From NCBI GenBank assembly GCA_023666975.1, contig JAMPAW010000203.1, forward strand, positions 1-5,530: a stretch of 5,530 bases of DNA, in the 5' to 3' direction. The notes under the pieces are model-generated. The model saw nothing but the letters and a program-made list of their open reading frames with translations. It did not search any database and was not told where the DNA came from. This stretch comes from Clostridium sp. Its GTDB lineage: Bacteria > Bacillota_A > Clostridia > Lachnospirales > Lachnospiraceae. A program made the position numbers and the translations under genes. Position 1 is the stretch's first letter; every line of letters starts with the position of its first letter. Shown in pieces: positions 1 to 5,172 of this stretch.

Positions 1-117
1 CAGCCGCAGCCAGCGCCGCAGCCGCAGCCGGCACCACAGGTGAAACCGCAGCCAGCGCCACAGCCGCAGCCGACACCACAGGTGAAACCGCAACCGGTGC
101 CACAACCGCAACCGGTA
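1..117 (+). repeat. 42-bp tandem repeat encoding a Pro/Gln-rich tract
   Basis: Units begin at 1, 43 and 85 with a period of 42 bp (14 codons). Each encodes a version of KPQPAPQPQPTPQV, with Ala, Thr or Val as the variable position; the third unit breaks off at about 117 into unique sequence. The array is cut by the left edge, so the full copy number is unknown. The period is a multiple of three, so gain or loss of units keeps the frame. The tract probably forms a stiff, extended spacer between an upstream folded domain and the acidic tail. Confidence 0.85.
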
Positions 118-933
118 AGAACGACTGCAAACTTTGTGCCTGAAGAAGAATTGACACAGGTTACCGGCGAGGTTGAAGATAGAATTAATGAATCCAATAT
201 GCTGGATTCAGAAGATAACTATAGTACAGGTTTTGATTTTGTCAGCGATGACGAACAGACCACAGCGGCTGGCCAATATGATGAAGATACAGTAAGCGGT
301 GAGGTAGAAGAGAGAATCAATGAAGCGAATATGATTGATTCCGAGGATAACTATAACACAGGTTTTGATTTTGTCAGTGATGATGACCAGACAGTACAGT
401 CCTATAGTGGAACTGGCGCAGATGAAGAAGAAACCGTTACCGGTGAGGTCGAGGAGCGGATAAATGAAGCGAATATGATTGATTCTGAGGATAACTACAA
501 CACAGGCTTTGATTTTGTCAGTGACGGTGAAGTGGAAGAGCCTGTGTCAGGTTATGATACCTCTGCAGCTGCACAAGCTGTGGAAGAGACAGATGAAGAT
601 ACCTATGTCGGCGAAGTGGAAGATCGGGTAAACGAAGCGAATATGCTGGATTCGGAAGATAATTATGATGATGGTTTTGACTTTGTTGTCGGCAACGAGT
701 CAGAGGAAGAGATTCCAACGATACTACCAAATTTCGGTGGTGTAAGCGGAGTGGGCGCATCTGACGGTTTGGGATTCCAGTCGAACGATTCCGCATCTCT
801 TCATATTGACCCCTTCGGAGAAACGGCCTCGGCAGAGGATGATGTCTTAGTCGGTGATGTTGAAGACAATGTGAAGCAATCGAATTTAATCGGAAATGCA
901 GATGACGAAGAGGAAGGATTTAATTTCTTGTAA
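1..933 (+). CDS. C-terminal part of an acidic, repeat-rich protein; possibly DivIVA-family
   Basis: The frame is open from the first base of the window to the TAA at 931-933, so the gene starts upstream and 310 residues are visible. The first ~39 residues are almost only Pro, Gln, Ala, Val and Lys in a 14-residue repeat. The rest is strongly acidic, nearly free of Lys and Cys, and carries five copies of a module reading roughly GEVEERINEANM, an acidic stretch, then GFDFV; the last copy forms the C-terminus and ends GFNFL. There is no membrane segment or enzyme motif, so this looks like a disordered tail. In many Firmicutes, and as I recall in Lachnospiraceae, the gene just before lspA and rluD encodes DivIVA, a coiled-coil pole/septum scaffold, and such proteins can end in acidic phenylalanine-containing tails. 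The DivIVA assignment is therefore inference from context; the diagnostic N-terminal domain is outside the window. lspA follows after 1 nt, implying co-transcription. Confidence 0.55.
   Translation, partial: QPQPAPQPQPAPQVKPQPAPQPQPTPQVKPQPVPQPQPVRTTANFVPEEELTQVTGEVEDRINESNMLDSEDNYSTGFDFVSDDEQTTAAGQYDEDTVSGEVEERINEANMIDSEDNYNTGFDFVSDDDQTVQSYSGTGADEEETVTGEVEERINEANMIDSEDNYNTGFDFVSDGEVEEPVSGYDTSAAAQAVEETDEDTYVGEVEDRVNEANMLDSEDNYDDGFDFVVGNESEEEIPTILPNFGGVSGVGASDGLGFQSNDSASLHIDPFGETASAEDDVLVGDVEDNVKQSNLIGNADDEEEGFNFL
166..930 (+). repeat. Five spaced copies of a 26-30 codon acidic module
   Basis: Copies lie at about 166-255, 298-387, 442-531, 610-699 and 853-930. Each starts GEVE or GDVE, continues with a short amphipathic stretch such as RINEANM, then an acidic part (DSEDNY in the first four) and closes with GFDFV or GFNFL. 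All five align over 26 residues without gaps. Copies 2 and 3 are identical in protein over 28 residues. The last copy is the most divergent and ends exactly at the stop codon. The spacers between copies grow toward the C-terminus: 42, 54, 78 and 153 nt. The spacers are acidic and low in complexity. The pattern suggests an array of short binding motifs on a flexible tail; the partner is unknown. Confidence 0.9.
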
Positions 934-934
934 T

Positions 935-1462
935 ATGGAACAGTCAAGGGAAACAAAGTTAAACAGGAATGGGATTGCAGGGAGTTATCTGCCTGCAATC
1001 ATTTCTTTTATTCTATTACTGAGTATTGATCAGGCAACAAAATATTGGATTACCAAAAGCATGGAGTTACATGCATCGATACCGGTGATTAAAGGGGTTT
1101 TTGAGATCCATTACATTCAAAATCCCGGAGCAGCATGGGGAATTTTGGCTAATCAGCAGATACTATTTTATGTGATCACTGTGATTGCAATGGCTGTGGG
1201 AATTTGGTTTTATGTTCGATGTAAACAATCCGGCAGTTTTCGCGATTTGCGGGCATTGATAATCTTGATATTAGCCGGTGCAGCGGGCAACTTTGTCGAC
1301 CGTCTGCGATTCCGATATGTCATTGACTTTCTCTATTTTAAACTGATTGATTTTCCGGTATTCAATGTCGCTGACTGCTATGCGACTATCGGTTTTGTTC
1401 TGCTGACTGTTCTTATTCTTTTCAAGTATAAAGAAGAGGATTTTGAACATTTTAGAAAGTGA
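935..1462 (+). CDS. lspA: Lipoprotein signal peptidase (signal peptidase II)
   Basis: Signal peptidase II is the membrane aspartyl protease that removes the signal peptide from diacylglyceryl-modified prolipoproteins. The 175-residue product has the expected four membrane helices (about 18-36, 73-93, 105-121, 148-164). The family motifs are present in order: IDQATKYWI at 31-39, NPGAAWG at 63-69, GAAGNFVDR at 115-123 and FNVAD at 143-147. D122 and D147 are the catalytic aspartates. An ATG at 896 is in frame but would overlap the upstream gene by 38 nt and lacks a ribosome site, so I chose 935, 1 nt after the upstream stop. Its best Shine-Dalgarno-like sequence, AGGAAGG at 911-917, is 17 nt away, longer than usual, so translational coupling to the upstream gene is likely. 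The N-terminus has about 17 polar residues before the first helix, slightly longer than typical. rluD starts 9 nt downstream. Confidence 0.96.
   Translation: MEQSRETKLNRNGIAGSYLPAIISFILLLSIDQATKYWITKSMELHASIPVIKGVFEIHYIQNPGAAWGILANQQILFYVITVIAMAVGIWFYVRCKQSGSFRDLRALIILILAGAAGNFVDRLRFRYVIDFLYFKLIDFPVFNVADCYATIGFVLLTVLILFKYKEEDFEHFRK
973..1000 (+). other. Perfect 9-bp inverted repeat near the start of lspA
   Basis: GATTGCAGG at 973-981 and CCTGCAATC at 992-1000 are exact reverse complements separated by a 10-nt loop, beginning 38 nt inside lspA. The following bases, ATTTCTTTTATTC, are T-rich but contain no unbroken T-run of five. The hairpin could slow or attenuate expression of lspA and rluD relative to the upstream gene, or may be chance arising from coding constraints. 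Only the symmetry is directly seen; the function is inference. Confidence 0.4.
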
Positions 1463-1471
1463 GTCTGGCAT

Positions 1472-2401
1472 ATGTATTACAGCTTAATGTATGATAAACC
1501 TTTAACCGACGGGACAAGAGAGCGCATTGATAAATATATCAGTGAACAGATTTCGGATTTATCGCGTTCCTATGTTAAACAGTTGATTAACGAGAACCAT
1601 ATACTGGTCAATGGAAAGCCATGCCGGGCGAATTACATATGCAGGACAGGCGACAGGATTGAAGTGGAGGCTGCAGAGGCAAAAGAGCTGGAGGTTACGG
1701 CTGAGAACATTCCTCTGGAAATCCTTTATGAAGATGAGTCAATTGTTATTGTCAACAAACCGAAAAATATGGTTGTTCACCCTGCCGCAGGTCATGAGAG
1801 TGGGACTTTGGTAAATGCTTTACTATATCATTGCCAAGATTCATTATCGTCGATAAATGGTGTTATACGTCCTGGAATTGTCCATAGAATTGACCGCAAT
1901 ACCACGGGCATTCTTGTGGTTTGCAAGAACGATTCCGCACATAGAAAGCTGGCAGATCAACTAAAAGAGCATTCAATAACACGAAAATACCATGCCATTT
2001 GCCACGGTGTGTTTAAAGAGCCGGAAGGAACCGTGGATGCTCCGATCGGAAGACATCCGGTTGACCGAAAAAAAATGGCTGTCAATCATAAAAACGGAAG
2101 AGATGCTGTCACCCATTACCGAGTGCTAAATACGTTAAAAAATAACTTTTCTTATATTGAGTGTATGCTGGAAACAGGAAGAACCCATCAAATTCGGGTT
2201 CATATGGCATCCATAGGCCATCCTTTGCTGGGGGACGACGTGTATGGTCCCAGAAATCCCGGGATAAAAGGCTTAAGAGGGCAGACGCTGCACGCAAAGA
2301 CTTTGGGATTTATTCACCCGGATACTGGTGAATATATGGAATTTGATTCAGCGTTACCGGAATACTTCCAAAAATTGCTGGATACATTATTAGAGAAATA
2401 G
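1472..2401 (+). CDS. rluD: RluA/RluD-family 23S rRNA pseudouridine synthase
   Basis: This cytoplasmic enzyme isomerises uridines in large-subunit rRNA. The 309 residues match the normal length of the family. An S4 RNA-binding domain occupies about 14-75, with RIDKYISEQ near its start and LVNGKP at 45-50. The catalytic domain begins at YEDESIVIVNKP (86-97). The active-site segment HRIDRNTTGILV (138-149) contains the nucleophilic Asp141, and GRTHQIRVHMASIGHPLLGD (236-255) is the classic distal motif. The ATG at 1472 is 9 nt after lspA and has only a weak ribosome site (GTGAG at 1459-1463); an in-frame ATG at 1487 would remove just five residues and cannot be excluded. Order lspA-rluD is common in Firmicutes (B. 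subtilis lspA-ylyB). The exact uridine targets cannot be read from sequence; RluD-type is more likely than RluC because of this context. It is the last gene before a terminator. Confidence 0.93.
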   Translation: MYYSLMYDKPLTDGTRERIDKYISEQISDLSRSYVKQLINENHILVNGKPCRANYICRTGDRIEVEAAEAKELEVTAENIPLEILYEDESIVIVNKPKNMVVHPAAGHESGTLVNALLYHCQDSLSSINGVIRPGIVHRIDRNTTGILVVCKNDSAHRKLADQLKEHSITRKYHAICHGVFKEPEGTVDAPIGRHPVDRKKMAVNHKNGRDAVTHYRVLNTLKNNFSYIECMLETGRTHQIRVHMASIGHPLLGDDVYGPRNPGIKGLRGQTLHAKTLGFIHPDTGEYMEFDSALPEYFQKLLDTLLEK

Positions 2402-2410
2402 AAATTCGTC

Positions 2411-2451
2411 AAAAAAGGTGCTGCGTTTCGTTGAAATTGCACGCCTTTTTT
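2411..2451 (+). terminator. Rho-independent terminator after rluD
   Basis: Ten bases after the rluD stop, AAAAAAGG at 2411-2418 pairs with CCTTTTTT at 2444-2451. The stem continues inward imperfectly through T-G, G-C, a small internal loop, GC(G)/(T)GC and TTTC/GAAA around a GTT loop. The 3' arm ends in six T. This closes the upstream lspA-rluD operon. The A-run on the 5' side would also give a U-run on the minus strand, but no minus-strand gene is present that would use it. Confidence 0.82.
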
Positions 2452-2459
2452 GCTATAAT
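2431..2459 (+). promoter_or_regulatory. SigA-type promoter for yqeK-rsfS, embedded in the terminator
   Basis: TTGAAA at 2431-2436 matches the -35 consensus in five of six positions. Exactly 17 bp later TATAAT at 2454-2459 is a perfect -10 box, preceded by TGC (2451-2453), which forms an extended -10. Transcription should start near 2466, about 32 nt before the yqeK start codon. The -35 box lies in the loop and 3' arm of the terminator hairpin, and the last T of the terminator is the first base of the extended -10. Confidence 0.82.
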
Positions 2460-2484
2460 AGAAAACAGTTGGTTATGAAAGGAT

Positions 2485-2490
2485 GGGAGG
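2485..2490 (+). promoter_or_regulatory. Ribosome binding site that sets the yqeK start
   Basis: GGGAGG at 2485-2490 stands 7 nt before the ATG at 2498. The in-frame ATG at 2483 lies on top of this site and has only AAAGG directly touching it, so 2498 is the better start. Confidence 0.8.
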
Positions 2491-2497
2491 CTTTCAT

Positions 2498-3139
2498 ATG
2501 GACAGGTTGGAGATGAGAGACAAACTGCAGCAAAAACTTCCGGCAAAACGCTTTGAGCATTCTCTGGGAGTAGAATATACAGCAGGAACAATGGCATTCA
2601 TATATGGTGCAGATTGTGAGAAAGCGATGATTGCCGGATTATTGCATGATTGCGCCAAATATGTTTCCAACGACAAGAAAATTTCCAAATGTGAAAAACG
2701 GAAAATACCGATTTCTCCCTGTGAATACAAAAATCCTGAATTACTGCATGCCAAACTTTCGGCAGTATATGCAAAGGAGAAATACGGAGTCAAAGATAAA
2801 CAGATTTTATCGGCGATTGCCTGTCATACTACGGGACGTCCGGGTATGACATTGCTGGAAAAGATTATTTATATTGCAGATTACATTGAGCCGAATCGTA
2901 ATATGCTGCCGGAAATGGAGATTATCCGCCAGGAGGCATATACAGATTTGGATAAATGCCTGTTGCATATTTTATATAATTGTGTAAATTATCTTGGCAA
3001 GAAGGGGGCAGCCGTGGACCCGATAACGCTGGAAACTTATCAGTATTTCAGCAAATTAGAGAAAACAAAAGGAGAGAGCGATGACAAGCAAAGAGTTGGC
3101 AAAAACAGCAGTAGCCGGTTTAGAGGACAAGAAGGCTGA
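2498..3139 (+). CDS. yqeK: YqeK-family HD-domain hydrolase (symmetrical Ap4A hydrolase)
   Basis: YqeK proteins are cytoplasmic metal-dependent HD hydrolases; characterised Gram-positive members split diadenosine tetraphosphate (Ap4A) into two ADP. The 213-residue product has the family's metal and active-site residues in order: H21 in RFEHSLGVEYTA, H50-D51 in AGLLHDCAK, H84 in LLHAKLSA, H110 in AIACHTTG and D128 in IIYIADYIEPNR. The last stretch, with EPNR, is highly typical of YqeK and separates it from other HD proteins. B. subtilis YqeK is 186 residues, so this copy is longer; the excess is at the C-terminus, where residues 195-213 (polar, SDDKQRV onward) are read from DNA that also encodes the start of rsfS in another frame. 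The pairing yqeK-rsfS is conserved in Firmicutes. The usual upstream neighbour nadD is absent here; a dedicated promoter precedes the gene instead. Confidence 0.94.
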   Translation: MDRLEMRDKLQQKLPAKRFEHSLGVEYTAGTMAFIYGADCEKAMIAGLLHDCAKYVSNDKKISKCEKRKIPISPCEYKNPELLHAKLSAVYAKEKYGVKDKQILSAIACHTTGRPGMTLLEKIIYIADYIEPNRNMLPEMEIIRQEAYTDLDKCLLHILYNCVNYLGKKGAAVDPITLETYQYFSKLEKTKGESDDKQRVGKNSSSRFRGQEG

Positions 3140-3425
3140 CGATATACGGGTGATAGATATCTCAGAGGTTTCTGTGATCGCAGATTATTTCATTATTGCC
3201 AGTGGTTCTAACCGCAATAAGGTTCAGGCAATGGCAGATAATGTGGAAGAGAAGCTTGCCGAGGCAGGAGTGCAGCCACGGCAAATTGAAGGATATCAGA
3301 CAGCGAATTGGATTTTGATGGATTTCAATGACATTATTGTACACATTTTTAATGAAGAAGACCGTTTGTTTTATAATCTGGAAAAAATATGGTTAGACGG
3401 AAAAATTGTTGATTCATTAGATTGA
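3081..3425 (+). CDS. rsfS: Ribosomal silencing factor RsfS
   Basis: RsfS (older names YbeB, IojAP family; YqeL in B. subtilis) binds uL14 on the 50S subunit and blocks joining with 30S, lowering translation in starvation. The 114 residues match the family length. Visible signatures are KKADDIRVIDISEVS (17-31), ADYFIIASGSNRNKVQA (34-50), and the C-terminal half WILMDFNDIIVHIF (77-90) followed by RLFYNLEKIW (95-104). The start at 3081 is well supported: AAAAGGAGAG ends 4 nt before it, the N-terminus aligns with the family, and the site lies inside the end of yqeK, giving a 59-nt overlap and probable translational coupling. No terminator is seen downstream, so read-through into the HD-GYP gene 70 nt later is possible. 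Confidence 0.96.
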   Translation: MTSKELAKTAVAGLEDKKADDIRVIDISEVSVIADYFIIASGSNRNKVQAMADNVEEKLAEAGVQPRQIEGYQTANWILMDFNDIIVHIFNEEDRLFYNLEKIWLDGKIVDSLD

Positions 3426-3450
3426 CCGGAAAGATAGTTTGCATGACAAT
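3422..3450 (+). promoter_or_regulatory. Possible weak promoter for the HD-GYP gene
   Basis: TTGACC at 3422-3427 overlaps the rsfS stop codon and is followed after 17 bp by GACAAT at 3445-3450, a four-of-six match to the -10 consensus. Placement in the 70-nt gap is suitable, with an approximately 40-nt leader. The -10 box is poor, so this is only a candidate. Confidence 0.3.
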
Positions 3451-3495
3451 AATCATTAGCGAAACAAAAGAGGTATAGTTTACCAGTGGGGGAAT

Positions 3496-4686
3496 ATGGA
3501 TAGAGAATTATTAATACGGAAAAATAACTTGGAAGTCAATAAACTTGCAGCAAAATGTCTGCGCATTACAGTATTATTTCTGATATCTTTGTGGTTGTTC
3601 ACGTTATCGGATTATTATAGCTTTGACAAATACACGACAACCATTATCTTCATCAGTTGTCTATTGTTATTGCTGATTCCTTCTGTGTTGGTAAATGTTA
3701 TTCATCTGGAAAAGCAGTGGGTAAAATATTATGTTATTCTGTGTACTCTGGCCGTTGTTTTTTTGCTAAGTTTGTTTGTCGCATATGATTTTGTTGTTTT
3801 GCTCATTTTGACTTTGTTGATTGCAACGTTGTACTGTGACAGAAAATTAATCGTCATCACTACACTGGTCGATTGTTTCTGTGTATTAGGAACGCTGCTT
3901 TTACGTTATTATTTTATTGAGTGTGATGATCTTTTAAAAGAATACGACAGTCTGACCAGTGCATTAATTTATGGAGGATTTCTTCGGATCGTTTTGATTT
4001 TAGTGGCGACCCTTTTCTCTTATTACATTGTAGACCGCAATATGGTAATGCTCAATAAAACCATTGAAGCGAATAATGATTTAGTACATAGCCAGGAGGA
4101 ATTGATTTACGCTTTTGCAGAGATATCCGAGAGCAAGTCAAAGGTTACAGGAGAGCATATTCGGAGAGTATCAGAATATATGAAGGTTCTTGGCCGAGCT
4201 TCCGGATTTACCACGGATTATGTGGATAAACTGGCTGTTGCCGCCATGATGCACGACATCGGTAAATTGATGATTCCGGAAGAAATATTGGATAAACCGG
4301 ATCGGTTAACGGAAGAAGAATATGCGATTATGAAAAATCATGTTCTATACGGAGAGGCATTGCTGGCAAAGTGTCCGGGCGATATCATGCAGATTGCGAA
4401 AACGATTGCTTTAGAGCATCATGAAAAATGGGATGGTTCCGGTTATCTGGGCATGAAAGGAGAAGATATCTCCTATATCAGCCGGCTTATGGCTGTGTGT
4501 GATGTGTTTGATGCCCTTACCTCGCAGAGGTACTATAAGGACGGCTGGTCCTTGGAAGAGACCTATAATGAAATTGTCCGATTAAAAGGTATCCATTTTG
4601 ATCCGGATGTCGTTGATTTATTTGTCGAGAATTTTGATGAATTTAAGGAGATTCTGCAAAAGCTGCCTGACCGTGAAATTTATTAG
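3496..4686 (+). CDS. Six-pass membrane HD-GYP protein, probable cyclic-di-GMP phosphodiesterase
   Basis: The 396-residue product has about six hydrophobic helices in its first half (near 22-38, 48-70, 76-96, 97-113, 118-138 and 158-180), a linker at 181-215, and an HD-GYP domain at about 215-385. HD-GYP domains hydrolyse cyclic di-GMP, or in some cases cyclic GMP-AMP. Metal-site residues are intact: H221 in GEHIRRVSEY, H253-D254 in MMHDIGK, H282 in KNHVLYG, H308-H309 in LEHHEKWDGSGY, and D336 in VCDVFDAL. The name-giving GYP reads GYLGM instead of GYPxGL: the proline is missing and the loop is one residue shorter. The membrane half contains no PAS, GAF, MASE or CHASE domain that I recognise. 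ATG 3496 is the only in-frame start before residue 183; GGGGG at 3488-3492 is a close, weak ribosome site, which suggests modest translation. There is no GGDEF domain, so it is a stand-alone hydrolase if active. Confidence 0.9.
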   Translation: MDRELLIRKNNLEVNKLAAKCLRITVLFLISLWLFTLSDYYSFDKYTTTIIFISCLLLLLIPSVLVNVIHLEKQWVKYYVILCTLAVVFLLSLFVAYDFVVLLILTLLIATLYCDRKLIVITTLVDCFCVLGTLLLRYYFIECDDLLKEYDSLTSALIYGGFLRIVLILVATLFSYYIVDRNMVMLNKTIEANNDLVHSQEELIYAFAEISESKSKVTGEHIRRVSEYMKVLGRASGFTTDYVDKLAVAAMMHDIGKLMIPEEILDKPDRLTEEEYAIMKNHVLYGEALLAKCPGDIMQIAKTIALEHHEKWDGSGYLGMKGEDISYISRLMAVCDVFDALTSQRYYKDGWSLEETYNEIVRLKGIHFDPDVVDLFVENFDEFKEILQKLPDREIY

Positions 4687-4723
4687 GATTTGTTTGTCCT
4701 GTGTATACCAATAATAACAAATT

Positions 4724-4728
4724 AGGAG
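4724..4728 (+). promoter_or_regulatory. Ribosome binding site that sets the start of the 109-residue protein
   Basis: AGGAG at 4724-4728 is 7 nt before the ATG at 4736 but only 1 nt before the in-frame ATG at 4730. This favours 4736, shortening the protein by two residues. Confidence 0.7.
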
Positions 4729-4735
4729 AATGACT

Positions 4736-5065
4736 ATGGTTTCCATTATGAATGACTACATTGCAAATATCAAGTTATTATCCGATGATGTGACGAAGGG
4801 GATATTTGCAGGTGCACTTGTTGATCAGCCCAACGTAGTGAAAAACAGCATTTTAGTTAAAGCAAATCGTTATATTGTAGATATCAAGTTACAGGAGTTT
4901 TCGATTGAACAGGCAGTTGCCGTTATGAATTGTTTCATGGAACGCACCAGATATCATTATTCGGCTTATTTTGTTCGGTTTAACGAAGGGAATCTGGTAC
5001 GATATCGCTATGCTTCCTGCAAGGAAGACAAGGAAGGCTTCTATTGTGATGTCGTTATCAGTTGA
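4736..5065 (+). CDS. Small protein of unknown function, downstream of the HD-GYP gene
   Basis: I do not recognise this 109-residue protein. It is soluble in appearance, with no signal peptide, membrane helix or nucleotide-binding motif. Residues 1-30 look helical and amphipathic, 36-54 look like beta strands (SILVKANRYIVDIKL), 57-72 look like a helix (SIEQAVAVMNCFMERT), and 74-109 look like strands rich in Tyr and Arg (RYHYSAYFVRF, LVRYRYASC, GFYCDVVIS). A compact alpha/beta fold of one domain is likely. Cysteines at 66, 95 and 104 form no known metal motif. A good ribosome site supports it being a real gene. It starts 49 nt after the HD-GYP stop with no terminator between them, so the two are probably co-transcribed, and an accessory role is possible but unproven. 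A terminator follows. Confidence 0.72.
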   Translation: MVSIMNDYIANIKLLSDDVTKGIFAGALVDQPNVVKNSILVKANRYIVDIKLQEFSIEQAVAVMNCFMERTRYHYSAYFVRFNEGNLVRYRYASCKEDKEGFYCDVVIS

Positions 5066-5091
5066 GCGAAAAGACCGGACAGTCACAGATT

Positions 5092-5161
5092 GATAAAAAC
5101 AGAGTCACAAGATGATTAGCGAGGGGAGAATTGCGTACATTGCCTGTGGCTCTGTTTTATC
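5092..5161. terminator. Long inverted repeat, probable bidirectional terminator between convergent genes
   Basis: The arm at 5092-5109 (GATAAAAACAGAG then TCACA) pairs with 5145-5161 (TGTGG then CTCTGTTTTATC), giving about 17 pairs with one T-G wobble and one bulged A. The plus strand ends in TTTTATCTT and the minus strand in TTTTTATC, so each reading direction has a U-rich tail. It sits between the end of the 109-residue gene and the end of lexA, which point at each other. The 35-nt loop (5110-5144) is longer than in ordinary terminators and contains only a weak internal GCGA/TTGC pairing. Confidence 0.75.
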
Positions 5162-5172
5162 TTGAAAAAATA

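Noticed and set aside
40..42. GTG as the start of the first gene
   Set aside because: It is an internal valine of the Pro/Gln repeat; the frame is open to base 1 and the same GTG recurs at 82.
518..796. Minus-strand open frame of 92 codons
   Set aside because: It is opposite the acidic repeat gene, its composition mirrors that gene, and it has no ribosome site or recognisable motif.
166..930. CRISPR-like spaced repeats
   Set aside because: Spacers are unequal, repeats are coding and diverge at third codon positions; this is a protein repeat.
896..934. Upstream ATG for lspA
   Set aside because: It would overlap the preceding gene by 38 nt, has no ribosome site, and adds residues not expected in the family.
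2494..2793. Minus-strand open frame of 99 codons
   Set aside because: It is antisense to the conserved HD motifs of yqeK and resembles no family.
3474..3479. TATAGT as a -10 box for the HD-GYP gene
   Set aside because: There is no -35 element at a suitable distance and the leader would begin at the ribosome site.
4690..4717. Possible promoter before the 109-residue gene (TTGTTT, 16 bp, TAATAA)
   Set aside because: Both boxes are poor and the spacing is short; co-transcription with the upstream gene is simpler.
5081..5118. Imperfect direct repeat beginning AGTCACA at 5081 and 5103
   Set aside because: Only seven bases match exactly before indels; the second copy is already part of the inverted repeat.
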